DNA of 64,000 nucleotides, from the NCBI RefSeq assembly GCF_010020825.1, contig NZ_JAACJE010000001.1, positions 1,612,001-1,676,000 on the forward strand. The letters are read 5' to 3'. The notes beneath the pieces were generated by a model. The model had not been told where the DNA came from. It worked only from the letters and a program-made list of their open reading frames with translations, and ran no database searches. Source of the DNA: Acidovorax sp. 210-6. Its GTDB lineage: Bacteria > Pseudomonadota > Gammaproteobacteria > Burkholderiales > Burkholderiaceae_C. Shown in pieces: positions 34,018 through 43,633 of this stretch (positions are counted from its first letter, which is position 1; the number at the start of each line of letters is the position of its first letter). The translations under genes and the position numbers were made by a program.

Positions 34018-34168
34018 AGGTGTGAATGAATCCGGCGTGTCCGAGCAGGCCGCGAAAACGCGGCCGATCTAGGCGCAAAGCGCAGCCATAGCGCGGGCTA
34101 TGGCGAGCATTTGCAACGACGAGCGGGTGTGTTTTGGCGGAATGAGCGGGCATGGTGGGTTCGTTCAC
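34018..34168. mobile_element. MITE-like palindromic element related to the one at 4731
   Basis: Ends are GTGAATGAATCC and the inverse-like GGGTTCGTTCAC (10 of 12 match). The core GCCATAGC-gcgg-GCTATGGC sits between GCAAA and TTTGC arms, followed by GTTGC on the minus strand: the same layout as the core of the element at 4731. A further hairpin GGCCGCG/CGCGGCC lies at 34051-34067. No gene. It sits between tauE and cysI. Confidence 0.55.
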
Positions 34169-34174
34169 AGCTTC

Positions 34175-34978
34175 TTAGATAAAAACCAGTTTGGTGCCCG
34201 CCCAGGCGAGCAGCACGGAAAGGGCCGAGCGAATGAGCCGCTCCGGCGTGCGTGACACCAGGCGCGAACCCAGCCAGATGCCAGGCAGCGAACCTGCCAG
34301 CAACTGCGCCAGCAGCGGCCAGTCCACGGAACCCAGCGACGCATGGCCCATGCCGGCGACCAGCGTCAGCGGCACAGCGTAGGCAATGTCGGCGGCAACG
34401 ATGCGTGGCAGCGGCAGGTGCGGGAACACCAGCAGCAGCACGGTCACGCCAATGGCGCCCGCGCCGACCGAGGTGAACGTGACCATGACGCCGATGACCG
34501 CCCCCAGCAGCACCGGCAGGCTCCAGTGGCGCGGCTCGGCGGCATTGGCGGCGTTGGCCCGGCGGGCAGCCAGCTCGGCGGCCTGGCGCTGGGCCGAGAA
34601 GGCCAGCACCTTGTACAGAGTGGCGGCGGCTGTCAGCAGCAGTGCCACGCCCAGGGTGGTGGTCATGAGGTGTTGCACGCGGTCGCTGGCAGGGCCCAGG
34701 TAGTGCAGCAGCCACAGCGCAGCCAGCGCTGCCGGAATGCTGCCCGCACTCAGCAGGCCCACCACACGCCAGGGCACCAGGCGCTGGCGCGCCATGCTAA
34801 CCGTGCCGCCCAGCTTGGTGAAGGCGGCAAACAGCAGGTCGGTGCCGATCGCCAGGTGCGGCTTCACGCCAAAGAAGAAGATCAGCACGGGCGTCATCAG
34901 CGAGCCGCCGCCCACACCGGTCAGTCCCACGATCAGCCCCACGGCAAAGCCGGCAACGATGAATGCAATATCTGGCAT
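34175..34978 (-). CDS. Sulfite exporter TauE/SafE family protein
   Basis: A 267-residue membrane protein with about seven helices in two halves. The first half has VGLTGVGGGSLMTPVLIFFFGV and the second TSVGAGAIGVTVLLLVFPHL, the repeated family signature. Members carry sulfite, sulfoacetate or related anions across the membrane. Its place as first gene before cysI suggests it moves sulfite or another sulfur oxyanion and is co-regulated with reduction. An AT-rich promoter-like stretch lies directly upstream. Confidence 0.9.
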   Translation of the reverse strand: MPDIAFIVAGFAVGLIVGLTGVGGGSLMTPVLIFFFGVKPHLAIGTDLLFAAFTKLGGTVSMARQRLVPWRVVGLLSAGSIPAALAALWLLHYLGPASDRVQHLMTTTLGVALLLTAAATLYKVLAFSAQRQAAELAARRANAANAAEPRHWSLPVLLGAVIGVMVTFTSVGAGAIGVTVLLLVFPHLPLPRIVAADIAYAVPLTLVAGMGHASLGSVDWPLLAQLLAGSLPGIWLGSRLVSRTPERLIRSALSVLLAWAGTKLVFI

Positions 34979-35047
34979 GGCCGCGACTGTAGGCGGCCTT
35001 TATATATATGCAAACTAATTTTTTGTGCTTCTTATATATTTAAAATG
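34979..35047 (-). promoter_or_regulatory. AT-rich promoter region of the tauE-cys operon
   Basis: In a GC-rich window this 69-base gap is strongly AT-rich on the minus strand, with two spaced copies of ATATATAA (one in AATATATAAGAA, one in CATATATATAAAGG). Such spaced AT-rich blocks are typical of CysB/Cbl-activated sulfur promoters in related bacteria. Assignment to CysB is inference. Confidence 0.5.
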
Positions 35048-36937
35048 CTATTTGGATGCGCTGGCGGCCACCAAGCGTTCGGCGCGCAGGGCGCGGGCCA
35101 GCTTGGCGTCCAGTGGCAAGGGTTCCTGGTGCAGCCAGGCAGCCAGCAGCTCACCGCACAGCACAGCCCGCGTGAGCCCGCGTGCGCCCATGGCCGTGCT
35201 CACCCACAGGCCGGGCCGGTCGGCCGACACTGGCCCCACGCAGGGCAGCCGGTCGGGTGAGGTGCAGCGCACGCCGGCCCAGGCCTGCAGGGCATCGGGT
35301 TCTGTGGTTTCAAAGGCCGGGTGCAGCAGCGGCTCGGCGCTGAGCACCAGGCTTTGAAGGCGGTGCAGGTTGGTGGCATGGGCCGTGGCCTGTTCTTCGG
35401 GGCTCAAAGGCAGGCGCTCCTGGTCGCGGTCAAAGGTCGAGCCCAGGTGCCATGCGGTCCCTGCGCCGTGCGGCACATGTGCGACCAGTGCGCCGTTGCC
35501 GTTGATGGGAAAAGGGGGCAAACCGGCCATGGCCGCCGTTTGCGGCCCCCAGCTCAATTGCCCGCGCACGGGCTGCAGGGGCAGGTGCGGGGCCTGCGCC
35601 AGACTCAGCAGCGCATTGGTGGCCGGGCCTGCGGCCAGCACCACCAGTGGGGCCTGGGCCACGAGGGTTCCTTGCGCGTCCATCACCTGCCAGTCGCCGC
35701 AGTCGCTGCGCTGCAACCCGGCCACCCGGTGGCCCAGCCGCACATGGATGCCGGGCTGTGCCAGCAGGCGCTCGACCAGGCGTTGCGGACGCACCCAGCC
35801 TGCTTGCACATGCCAGCAGGCGGTACTGTCCTCGGGCAAGCCTGCGGTTTGCAGCGTGGCGGTGGGCGCGGCGTGGTACCAGTCGGGGCCTGGGCCGTCC
35901 TCCCAACCCGGGGGCAGGCCCGGTTTGCCGGGGGGCCGGCGCTCCAGCACGCCGCTGGGGCTCCAGTCCACGCCGCTTTGCAACAGGGCCTGCGATTGCT
36001 GCAGCATGGCGCGCACCCCGGCGCGCGAAACGCGGGTGAACACGTTGTCGTCGCTGGAGAGGTGCGGCCCGAACAGCCCCACCGGCAGGCCTGAGGCGCC
36101 GGTGGCCGGTGTGTCACCAGCGTCGATCACCTCCACCCGCCAGCCGCGCCGCGCCAGGCTGGCAGCGCTGGTGGCTCCCGCCAGCCCGGCGCCAATGACG
36201 ATGCATGTGCGCTCTGCAGGCCAAGGCGCGGGGCTGGGTGCGGACCAGGCGGGTTCGTACCATGCGTTCAGATTTGCGCGCTTGGGGGGCAGGCCAGGCA
36301 CCTTTTCCACACGGAAGCCGCACTGCGTCAAGGCCTCGCGCACGCTACCTGCCACAGTCCAACTGGCCAAACGGGTGCCTGGGTGGCAGCAGCGCGCCAT
36401 GGCCTGCAGGGTGGGCAGGCTCCAGATGTCAGGGTTGCACTGCGGGGCAAACCCGTCCAGATAGACCGAGTCGGCTTGCCAAGCCTGTTCGCGCAACTGC
36501 GTGTGGGCGTCGCCAATGGCCAGGGTCAGCAGTACGCGTCCACCCTCGAACACCAGCCTATGCACGCCGGGCAGCAGACCCCAGTACTGGGCGAACAGTT
36601 CGTGGGCCAGTGGCAGCAACTCCGGGTGGCGCTCTGCGGCGCGCATCAGGTCGCCGGCCGCCACCGGCCACGCTTCCACCGACATGAAATGCAGCATCTG
36701 GGGGCGCTGCGCGTCTGCCCGCCAAGCAGCCCAGGTGGCCAGGAAGTTGAGCCCCATGCCAAACCCGGTCTCCAGGATGCGCCACTGCCGTGCGCCAGCC
36801 CAGGCCTGGGGCAGGCCGCAGCCCTGTAGAAACACGGCCTGCGCCTGTGCCAGTGCGCCTTGCTCACCGTGGTAGCGGTCGCCAAAGCGTTTGCTGTAGG
36901 GGGTGCCGTCGTCGAGCCAGTCAATGCCGTCAGCCAT
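35048..36937 (-). CDS. mnmC: Bifunctional tRNA mnm5s2U-34 enzyme MnmC
   Basis: A 629-residue fusion that finishes 5-methylaminomethyl modification of the tRNA wobble uridine. The N-terminal half (about 1-240) is the methyltransferase: ILETGFGMGLNFLATW and VYLDGFAPQCNPDIWS. The C-terminal half (about 245-629) is the FAD oxidase: CIVIGAGLAGATSAASLARRGW and a DAO-like end with QAWAGVRCTSPDRLPCVGPV. I chose ATG of MADGIDWLDDGTPYSKRFGD; a TTG five codons upstream is in frame. It lies between yggX and the tauE-cys operon. Confidence 0.95.
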   Translation of the reverse strand: MADGIDWLDDGTPYSKRFGDRYHGEQGALAQAQAVFLQGCGLPQAWAGARQWRILETGFGMGLNFLATWAAWRADAQRPQMLHFMSVEAWPVAAGDLMRAAERHPELLPLAHELFAQYWGLLPGVHRLVFEGGRVLLTLAIGDAHTQLREQAWQADSVYLDGFAPQCNPDIWSLPTLQAMARCCHPGTRLASWTVAGSVREALTQCGFRVEKVPGLPPKRANLNAWYEPAWSAPSPAPWPAERTCIVIGAGLAGATSAASLARRGWRVEVIDAGDTPATGASGLPVGLFGPHLSSDDNVFTRVSRAGVRAMLQQSQALLQSGVDWSPSGVLERRPPGKPGLPPGWEDGPGPDWYHAAPTATLQTAGLPEDSTACWHVQAGWVRPQRLVERLLAQPGIHVRLGHRVAGLQRSDCGDWQVMDAQGTLVAQAPLVVLAAGPATNALLSLAQAPHLPLQPVRGQLSWGPQTAAMAGLPPFPINGNGALVAHVPHGAGTAWHLGSTFDRDQERLPLSPEEQATAHATNLHRLQSLVLSAEPLLHPAFETTEPDALQAWAGVRCTSPDRLPCVGPVSADRPGLWVSTAMGARGLTRAVLCGELLAAWLHQEPLPLDAKLARALRAERLVAASASK

Positions 36938-36961
36938 GGTGGGTTGCTTCAATAGCCAATG

Positions 36962-36985
36962 AAAAAAGGCGCCGCGGAGGGCGCC
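36962..36985 (-). terminator. Rho-independent terminator of yggX
   Basis: On the minus strand GGCGCC, a 6-base loop, GGCGCC, then six Ts. It lies 32 bases after the yggX stop codon. Confidence 0.85.
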
Positions 36986-37017
36986 GGTGTGCGTGCAGAG
37001 GGCACGGGGTGGGCGTG

Positions 37018-37290
37018 TCAGGCACTGGGGGGGACGTAGCCCTGCACCGCGTCCGCACCGCCGCCGAAGAAATGTTGCTCCATCTGGCGTGCCAGGTACT
37101 GGCGGGCGCGTGCGTCGGCCAGGTTCAGGCGATTTTCATTCACCAGCATGGTCTGGTGTTTGATCCAGGCGGCCCAGGCTTCCTTGCTCACGCTTTGCCA
37201 GATGCGCTTGCCGAGCTCGCCGGGATAGGGGGGAAAGTCAAGGCCTTCGGCTTCCTTGCCGAGCTTGATGCATTGAACCATGCGTGCCAT
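37018..37290 (-). CDS. yggX: Probable Fe(2+)-trafficking protein YggX
   Basis: A 90-residue protein beginning [20 protein letters not shown], with the conserved Cys7, then [20 protein letters not shown] and [21 protein letters not shown]. It is thought to limit iron-driven oxidative damage to Fe-S proteins. Length matches the family; an in-frame upstream reading of 70 codons looks non-coding. It ends in a clear terminator. Confidence 0.96.
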   Translation of the reverse strand: MARMVQCIKLGKEAEGLDFPPYPGELGKRIWQSVSKEAWAAWIKHQTMLVNENRLNLADARARQYLARQMEQHFFGGGADAVQGYVPPSA

Positions 37291-37632
37291 GGGGAACCTT
37301 TGAAATGTGTTGGTAATAAAAAAACGGAGGCACCGTGGCTGTGGTTTGGAGGGGCAGCTTCCAGAATGGTTTTGCCGCATTCCCAAACCCTTGGAACCAC
37401 CGAAATGGGCCTTGGCCGCCACTTTATCAAGTTTCCTCTTGCCGACGCTGCTTTGACCCTGGGCGCTGCATCGGCTCTGAGCGTCATCCCACGATGGCAC
37501 CGAGGGCTGCGCTTGACACTTTCAGTGTGGCCCAAAAAAACCGCGCCAGAGGGCAGGGACACTGCCATGGCGCGCAATAGCGGGGGGTATTTGGAGCAGG
37601 GGCATACCGGGCGGCTGGCGCCCGGGTGAGAG
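37291..37632. other. Intergenic region between yggX and napB, no gene seen
   Basis: 342 bases. It holds an A-run and a mix of short inverted repeats but no frame with coding character. Near 37606-37627 a GC stem (CCGGGC/GCCCGG) lies just after the napB stop and may mark the end of the nap message. Confidence 0.55.
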
Positions 37633-38082
37633 TCACTTGGCGGCGGTGTTGCCCTTGAAGACGTTTTCCACCAGGGGCTTGGCGTCGATCTGCGGTACGT
37701 GGCAGGAATTACACTGCCAGCGCGCCTTGTCGATCACCGGGGCATCGGGGTTGACGGGCTTGACCAGGTGGCTTTCCTTGACCTGCGGGATCTTCTGGCC
37801 GCGCACCTCCTTGTGGATGTGGCAATCCAGACAGACGTTGTCTTCGCTGGTGATGTCGTCGAAACCTTCAACCTTGTGCGGCACCAGCGGCGGTTGCTGC
37901 TGGAAGGTGCGGGGGATGAGTGCGTGACCGCCGGGCTTGCTGCCGAGGTAGGGCTGGATCTCGGGAGCCTTGTCGACGGCCGGCACATCACTGCCGCGCA
38001 TGGCGCTCACCGTCTGCGCGGCGCTCCAGCATGCGGCCACGGACAGGAGGGCGGCCAGCGAGATTTTGAGGGTCGTCTTCAT
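37633..38082 (-). CDS. napB: Periplasmic nitrate reductase small subunit NapB (diheme cytochrome c)
   Basis: A 149-residue periplasmic protein. The signal peptide MKTTLKISLAALLSVAACWS ends at AAQ. Two heme c sites are present: CLDCH (84-88) and CNSCH (124-128), with the His-containing segments RTFQQQPPLVPHK and VKESHLVKPVN that provide axial ligands. It passes electrons to NapA. It is the last gene of napDAGHB and starts 34 bases after napH. Confidence 0.96.
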   Translation of the reverse strand: MKTTLKISLAALLSVAACWSAAQTVSAMRGSDVPAVDKAPEIQPYLGSKPGGHALIPRTFQQQPPLVPHKVEGFDDITSEDNVCLDCHIHKEVRGQKIPQVKESHLVKPVNPDAPVIDKARWQCNSCHVPQIDAKPLVENVFKGNTAAK

Positions 38083-38116
38083 GATGGGGATCTCCACGTT
38101 TGAAAGGTGTTTGGAA

Positions 38117-39016
38117 TCATTGCGGCGGCTGTGGGGCCGCACTGGTAGTGGGGGCCTCGTTCGGCGCAAAGCGCGGAACAAAGGTGAATACGTCTTTGGA
38201 GCAGACATCGATGCAGCGCCCGCAGTTGGTGCAGTTGCTGTCCAGGATCATGGGGCCCACGCCCTTGCTGGCGCCCTTGAGCGGCATGCGGATCACCTGC
38301 TGTTCGGGGCAGGCGACGAAGCAGTCGAGGCAGTTGTTGCAGTCCTCGCGCTTGGTGGCCGACACGCGCACCAGGCTCCAGCGGCCCAGCAGGCTGTGGA
38401 AGGCACCCACGGGGCACAGATGCCCGCACCAGCCGCGCTTCATGACGAACAGGTCGAACAGGAAGATGCCGCCAATGACCAGCCAGCCCGCGCCCATGCC
38501 GAAGATCAGGCCGCGCGGCAGCAGGGACACCGGGTTCACCAGCTCCCAGACGATGCCGCCGGTGGTGGCCGCCAGCACGAGGATGAGTGCCAGGATCCAG
38601 TAGCGCGTCTGGCGCGGCATGTCGCCGCCGCCGCGGATGTCGAGCTTGCGGCGCAGGGCGCTGGCCGCGTCGGTGACGATGTTCACCGGGCACACCCAGG
38701 CGCAGTAAACACGACCACCCACCAGCAGGTAGAAGACCAGCACGATGCACACGCCGATGATGGCGTTGCGCTCGGGCACATGGCGCGTGGCGAGCAGTTG
38801 CAGCATCACCAGCGGGTCGGCCAGCGGCAGCGTGCCCAGCGTCAGGCTGTAGTTGAGGTTGCCCTTGACGATCCACCAGCCGAACCACGGTCCCACAAGG
38901 AACAGCGCGAGTACGGTCAGTTGCACCAGTCGGCGCAGCACCAGCCAGCGGTGCGCACCCCACCAGCCCTTGGCTTCGATGGCCTCGCGGGCAAAGGCGT
39001 TGTCGGCGGGCTTCAT
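38117..39016 (-). CDS. napH: NapH quinol dehydrogenase membrane subunit
   Basis: A 299-residue membrane iron-sulfur protein with about four helices. Two CX3CP motifs in the membrane part ([17 protein letters not shown]) and two C-terminal 4Fe-4S sites ([12 protein letters not shown] and [12 protein letters not shown]). With NapG it takes electrons from quinol to the periplasmic NapB/NapA pair. The start overlaps the napG stop (ATGA). With no napC in the operon, this is likely the main entry point for electrons. Confidence 0.95.
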   Translation of the reverse strand: MKPADNAFAREAIEAKGWWGAHRWLVLRRLVQLTVLALFLVGPWFGWWIVKGNLNYSLTLGTLPLADPLVMLQLLATRHVPERNAIIGVCIVLVFYLLVGGRVYCAWVCPVNIVTDAASALRRKLDIRGGGDMPRQTRYWILALILVLAATTGGIVWELVNPVSLLPRGLIFGMGAGWLVIGGIFLFDLFVMKRGWCGHLCPVGAFHSLLGRWSLVRVSATKREDCNNCLDCFVACPEQQVIRMPLKGASKGVGPMILDSNCTNCGRCIDVCSKDVFTFVPRFAPNEAPTTSAAPQPPQ

Positions 39017-39858
39017 CGCGGTGCTCCGTCAGGGAGTTTGCCTTCAGAGCCGAAGGGGCTGCTGGGCAGGCCCTTGCTGCTGCCCGGGTCGAAGTGGCCG
39101 GGCAGGGTGGTGCCTTCGGGCATGCGGTCGGGCAGGTCGATCAGGCCCTTGTCTTCCACCAGCGACTGGCCGGCCTTGCGCTTTTCTTCCCAGCCGATGC
39201 GGTAGTGCGCGCCCAGCTCGCCCTTGGCCTGCGCGATGGGATAGACCTTGATGGCTGCCACCTCCAGCACGCAGGACGCCTCGCACTTGCCGCAGCCCGT
39301 GCAGTGCTCGGAGTGCACCGTCGGCAGGAACATGGTGTGCTTGGCCGTGCGCTCGTTGTGCTGCACTTCGAGCGTGATGGCCTTGTCGATCACCGGGCAG
39401 ACGCGGTAGCACACGTCGCAGCGCAGGCCCAGGAAGTTCAGGCAGGTTTCATGGTCCACCAGCACCGCCAGACCCATCTTGGCCTGGGTGATGTCGGTCA
39501 GGTCATGGTCCAGCGCGCCCGTAGGGCAGGCCTTGACGCAGGGAATGTCCTCGCACATCTCGCAAGGCTTGCTGCGCGCCACGAAGAAGGGTGTGCCCGT
39601 GGCCACCTGCTGTGCCGGCGTGGCCAGTTGCAGGATGTCATAGGGGCAGTCGCGCACGCACAGGCCGCAGCGGATGCAGGCGGACTGGAAGTCGGTCTCG
39701 TTGCCTGCGCCCGGCGGCCGGATGGCGCCCGCTGGCAAGGCCTTGGCCTGCTTGCTGACCAAGCCCAGGCCCAGTCCGAGCACGCTCATGCCGCAGGCCA
39801 TCTTCGTGGTGTCGAGGATGAACTGGCGGCGCGCGGTGTCTTTGACGGGGGCGGTCAT
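39013..39858 (-). CDS. napG: NapG periplasmic ferredoxin-like quinol dehydrogenase subunit
   Basis: A 281-residue iron-sulfur protein with an N-terminal Tat-type signal ([20 protein letters not shown]). Four cluster sites follow: [26 protein letters not shown], the CDVCYRVCP segment and [12 protein letters not shown]. It works with NapH. The start [12 protein letters not shown] is chosen over an ATG 13 codons upstream. It lies 61 bases downstream of napA and overlaps napH by four bases. Confidence 0.95.
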   Translation of the reverse strand: MTAPVKDTARRQFILDTTKMACGMSVLGLGLGLVSKQAKALPAGAIRPPGAGNETDFQSACIRCGLCVRDCPYDILQLATPAQQVATGTPFFVARSKPCEMCEDIPCVKACPTGALDHDLTDITQAKMGLAVLVDHETCLNFLGLRCDVCYRVCPVIDKAITLEVQHNERTAKHTMFLPTVHSEHCTGCGKCEASCVLEVAAIKVYPIAQAKGELGAHYRIGWEEKRKAGQSLVEDKGLIDLPDRMPEGTTLPGHFDPGSSKGLPSSPFGSEGKLPDGAPR

Positions 39859-39919
39859 GGTGTGGGCGGAACAGAACGAGGGAGGGGCCGGGCGCATGTC
39901 TCCATGCGCCCTTGGAGGG

Positions 39920-42445
39920 TCAGGCCTTCACCACCTTGCAGGCGCACTTCTTGAAGTCGGTCTCTTTCGAGATCGGGCAGGTGGCGTCCAGCGTGAGCTT
40001 GTTCACCAGGCGGTGCTCGTCGAAGAAGGGCATGAACACCAGGCCCAGCGGCGGCTTGTTGCGGCCACGGGTTTCCACCTTGGTGCTGACCTCGCCGCGC
40101 CGCGTCATCACCTTGACGGTGTCGCCGCGCTGCAGCCCGCGCTTCTTGGCGTCCTCGGGGTGCATGTAGAGCCAGGCATCGGGCATGGCGCGGTACAGCT
40201 CGGGCACGCGGCGCGTCATCGAGCCGGTGTGCCAGTGCTCCAGCACGCGGCCGGTGGACAGCCACAGGTCGAACTCGGCGTCGGGCATCTCGGCGGCGGG
40301 CGCGTAGGGCAGGGCGAAGATCCAGGCCTTGCCGTCGGGCTTGCCGTAGAACTTGACCACTTCGCCCTTCTTCACGTAGGGGTCGTAGCCCTCGCGGAAG
40401 CGCCACAGCGTTTCCTTGTTGTCCACCACGGGCCAGCGCAGGCCGCGCGCCTTGTGGTAGGTGTCAAACGGAGCCAGGTCGTGCGCATGGCCGCGGCCGA
40501 ACTCGGCGTATTCCTCGAACAGGCCCTTCTGCAGGTAGAAGCCCAGTTCCTTGGACTCGTCGTTGTCGAAGCCCTTCTGCAGGTCGGAGAGCGGGAACTT
40601 GTTCACCTGGCCATTGGCATAGAGCACGTCGTACAGGGTCTTGCCCTTGTACTCGGGAGCCTTGTCCAGCAGCTCGGCAGGCCACACTTCCTCGACCTTG
40701 AAGCGCTTGGAGAACTGGATGTACTGCCACAGGTCGGACTTGGCCTGGCCCGGGGCCTTGACCTGCTGGCGCCAGAACTGCGTGCGGCGCTCGGCGTTGC
40801 CAAACGCCCCTTCCTTCTCCACCCACATGGCCGAGGGCAGGATCAGGTCGGCCGCCATGGCGGACACCGTGGGGTAGCAGTCGGACACCACCACGAAGTT
40901 GGCCGGGTTGCGGAAACCGGGCCAGATTTCGCCGTTGATGTTCGGCCCGGCCTGCATGTTGTTGGTGGTCGTGGTCCAGTAGAAGTTGAGCTTGCCGTCC
41001 TTGAGCGCGCGGCTCTGGGCCACGGCGTGCAGGCCGATCCAGTCGGGGATGGTGCCGGCGGGCAGCTTCCACTGCTTCTCGGAAATTTCGCGGTGCTTGG
41101 GGTTGGTCACCACCATGTCGGCGGGCAGGCGGTGGGCAAAGGTGCCCACTTCGCGCGCCGTGCCGCAGGCCGAGGGCTGGCCCGTGAGGGAGAACGGGCT
41201 GTTGCCAGGCTCGGAGATCTTGCCCACCAGCAGGTGGACGTTGTAGATCATGTTGTTGACCCAGGTGCCGCGCGTGTGCTGGTTGAAGCCCATGGTCCAG
41301 AAGGACGTGACCTTGGTCTTGGGGTCGGCATAGGTCTTGGCCAGCGCTTCGAGCTTGTCCTTGGGCACACCCGAAAGCTCATGCGCCTTGTCGAGGGTGT
41401 ATTCGGCGACGAACTGCTTGAATTCCTCGAAGCTGATGGGCGCAGACGCATCGGGCGCGCCCTTGGGCTTGCCGTCCGGGCCGGGATAGCCGTTGTTGCC
41501 GGCGGCCTGCTCCAGCGGGTGGGTGGGGCGCAGGCCGTAGCCGATGTCGGTCACGCCCTTGCGGAAGTTCACGTGCTTCTTGACGAAGTCCTCGTTCACC
41601 GCGCCGCTCTGGATGATGTAGTTGCAGATGTAGTTGAGGATCGCCAGGTCCGACTGGGGCTTGAAGATCAGCTCGCTGTCGGCCAGTTCGCACGAGCGGT
41701 GCGTGAAGGTGGACAGCACATGCAGCTTGACGTGCTTGGCCGTGAGACGCCGGTCGGTGACGCGCGACCACAGGATGGGGTGCATCTCGGCCATGTTCGA
41801 GCCCCACAGCACGAAAGCGTCGGCGTGCTCGCAGTCGTCATAGCAGCCCATGGGCTCGTCGATGCCGAAGGTGCGCATGAAACCGGCCACGGCCGAGGCC
41901 ATGCAGTGGCGGGCGTTGGGGTCGATGTTGTTGGAGCGGAAGCCGGCCTTGAACAACTTGGCGGCTGCGTAGCCCTCCCAGATCGTCCATTGGCCGGAGC
42001 CGAACATGCCGATGTTGCGCGGCCCGCCCGCCTTGAGCGCGGCCTTGCACTTCTCCTCCATGATGTCGAATGCCTTGTCCCACGAGATGTGTGCGAACTC
42101 GCCGTTCTTGTCGAACTTGCCGTCCTTCATGCGCAGCAGCGGCTGCGTGAGGCGGTCCTTGCCGTACATGATCTTGGACAGGAAGTAACCCTTGATGCAG
42201 TTCAGGCCCTTGTTGACTGGCGCGTCGGGGTCGCCCTGGGTGGCCACGACGCGGCCGTCCTTGACGCCGATGAGCACGCCGCAACCAGTGCCGCAGAAAC
42301 GGCAGGCGCCCTTGTCCCAACGGATGTCGTCGCCGGAGCCGGCAGATTGCGCCAGCGCCTGCGCGCCTGGAACGCTGATGCCGATGGCCGTGGCAGCAGC
42401 GGTGACAGCATGTGCCTTGATGAGGTCACGACGGGTTACTTGCAT
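39920..42445 (-). CDS. napA: Periplasmic nitrate reductase catalytic subunit NapA
   Basis: An 841-residue molybdenum enzyme. It has a Tat signal ([19 protein letters not shown]), the 4Fe-4S site with Cys48, Cys51, Cys55 and Cys83 ([15 protein letters not shown]), and the molybdenum-ligating Cys181 in [12 protein letters not shown]. The C-terminal molybdopterin-binding domain has [19 protein letters not shown]. It reduces nitrate to nitrite in the periplasm, for redox balance or as the first step of denitrification. The start overlaps napD by 10 bases. Tat export is helped by NapD. Confidence 0.98.
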   Translation of the reverse strand: MQVTRRDLIKAHAVTAAATAIGISVPGAQALAQSAGSGDDIRWDKGACRFCGTGCGVLIGVKDGRVVATQGDPDAPVNKGLNCIKGYFLSKIMYGKDRLTQPLLRMKDGKFDKNGEFAHISWDKAFDIMEEKCKAALKAGGPRNIGMFGSGQWTIWEGYAAAKLFKAGFRSNNIDPNARHCMASAVAGFMRTFGIDEPMGCYDDCEHADAFVLWGSNMAEMHPILWSRVTDRRLTAKHVKLHVLSTFTHRSCELADSELIFKPQSDLAILNYICNYIIQSGAVNEDFVKKHVNFRKGVTDIGYGLRPTHPLEQAAGNNGYPGPDGKPKGAPDASAPISFEEFKQFVAEYTLDKAHELSGVPKDKLEALAKTYADPKTKVTSFWTMGFNQHTRGTWVNNMIYNVHLLVGKISEPGNSPFSLTGQPSACGTAREVGTFAHRLPADMVVTNPKHREISEKQWKLPAGTIPDWIGLHAVAQSRALKDGKLNFYWTTTTNNMQAGPNINGEIWPGFRNPANFVVVSDCYPTVSAMAADLILPSAMWVEKEGAFGNAERRTQFWRQQVKAPGQAKSDLWQYIQFSKRFKVEEVWPAELLDKAPEYKGKTLYDVLYANGQVNKFPLSDLQKGFDNDESKELGFYLQKGLFEEYAEFGRGHAHDLAPFDTYHKARGLRWPVVDNKETLWRFREGYDPYVKKGEVVKFYGKPDGKAWIFALPYAPAAEMPDAEFDLWLSTGRVLEHWHTGSMTRRVPELYRAMPDAWLYMHPEDAKKRGLQRGDTVKVMTRRGEVSTKVETRGRNKPPLGLVFMPFFDEHRLVNKLTLDATCPISKETDFKKCACKVVKA

Positions 42446-42696
42446 TTCACTAACTCCTGATCAGGGTGGGATTCGGTTTGCTGGAAGATCATGGCGATAT
42501 TCAAAACATCGTCGATGCGCCCGAGGGCCTCATAGACATCGATCGCTGCGCGGTCGTTTTCGGCTTCGATGGTGACGATGATCTTTCCGTCTTCGGAGGC
42601 GGCATGCACTTCGACACCCTGCACTTGGGTGAGTCGCTCGCGCAGCACGGTATCGGTGCCGGGCCTCGCATAAACAATGGCGCTGGAGATATTCAA
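42436..42696 (-). CDS. napD: NapD chaperone
   Basis: An 86-residue cytoplasmic protein, [20 protein letters not shown], with the family segments [20 protein letters not shown] and [15 protein letters not shown]. It binds the NapA Tat signal peptide and helps cofactor loading before export. It is the first gene of the operon seen here and overlaps napA by 10 bases. About 1 kb upstream carries no convincing gene; a perfect FNR-type site lies about 230 bases upstream. Confidence 0.94.
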   Translation of the reverse strand: MNISSAIVYARPGTDTVLRERLTQVQGVEVHAASEDGKIIVTIEAENDRAAIDVYEALGRIDDVLNIAMIFQQTESHPDQELVKCK

Positions 42697-42924
42697 GGGG
42701 GGCTTTCGTCGCGCGGCTGTGTGTGGCGCAGATATTGGTGTGAACAGCCAGAAAATCGATGTGCCTATATTTTCAGCACCGTATCGAATCGTGGAGTGTT
42801 GAAAATTCTTGACCGGCTACATAACCGAAATATCGGTTGAACATTTCTGCTGTCGTGGGTTTTTTGTATTTACTGATATGTAACCTGATGCCCGGTATGC
42901 TGAACCTGTACGTGAGATGTATGT

Positions 42925-42938
42925 TTGATCGCGATCAA
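42925..42938. promoter_or_regulatory. FNR/ANR-type binding site upstream of napD
   Basis: TTGATCGCGATCAA is a perfect match to the FNR consensus TTGAT-N4-ATCAA, inside a wider imperfect palindrome (ATGT...ACAT, about 42919-42946). FNR-type activation under low oxygen is known for nap operons. The centre is about 235 bases before the napD start, which implies a long leader if it acts as an activator. Confidence 0.7.
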
Positions 42939-43579
42939 AAAACATACTTTTCTTATGGCTTTTTTGAGGAACTTGGTGCCTGAGAGCTTGGCTGAGTGCG
43001 CCGCCTTGGCAGAAGCGATGGGGCTCACCCAGCATCGAATCCTGCTGCAACGCACCAAAGCCAGTGTTCGTGGGGTCTGCGCGCTGGCCAACGGCCTGGC
43101 CACCCCACTGCTGCGGGGAGAACGGTGCATACGCAAGGGCTGCCGTTCCCGGGTTGCCAGCCGCAGATTCAATCCCAGAGGTGCCAGGGTTCTGTTCTGA
43201 ATGCGCCAAGGGTGGCCCACGCCAGGAGACCCGTCAGTAGAGTGCAATGTAACTAAGATACATGTTTTGCGCCTTCCGCAGGTGCCTCCAACCGCAAGTG
43301 CCCTCATTTTTGCGTTCCCATTCGGTGACGGTGATGCGTTATGTTCACTTGGGAATTTCCGATTTTATTTATCGGTTTCTGTGGTTCGCTTGATTTGGTT
43401 GCGCATTATCTTGACTAAATTACTTTGGAATTGGGGGCGCGGTTTTCTTGCATCCTGAAAGCGAGGGAGCGTTGGAGCAGGGCGCAGCGGGGCGGATGAA
43501 AGCGACCGGCCGACGCCGGGGCTTGCCAGGCCATGGGGCAGTGGGTGCACAGGGGGTGGTGGGGCACCAATTTTTAGGG

Positions 43580-43633
43580 AAAATGGCTTCTGAAGCCCGT
43601 ATTCAAAGCGCTGGTAGCTATAAAAAACATAGC
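43580..43633 (-). repeat. Short interspersed repeat, copy G
   Basis: On the minus strand it reads GCTATGTTTTTTATAGCTAC, CAGCGC and then a second arm ending GCTTCAGAAGCCATTTT. It lies upstream of the lipoate ligase-like gene. Confidence 0.75.

Noticed and set aside
34979-35047. Possible short-repeat copy between tauE and mnmC
   Set aside because: It is AT-rich but lacks both the ATAGCTG and the AAGCGC arms; a promoter explains it better.
37606-37627. GC stem after napB as an intrinsic terminator
   Set aside because: Stem is short and no T-run follows, so it is noted only with the intergenic region.
36790-37629. Plus-strand open frame of 279 codons over mnmC 5' end and yggX
   Set aside because: It is a shadow of two solid minus-strand genes and has no protein family features.
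42925-43200. Open frame of 91 codons on the plus strand starting inside the FNR-type palindrome
   Set aside because: The start is a TTG inside the palindrome, there is no ribosome binding site, and the product looks like random Arg/Leu-rich translation.
42870-43307. Open frame of 145 codons on the minus strand upstream of napD
   Set aside because: It has no signal of a known family, poor codon character, a weak start, and crosses the FNR-type site and AT-rich region.
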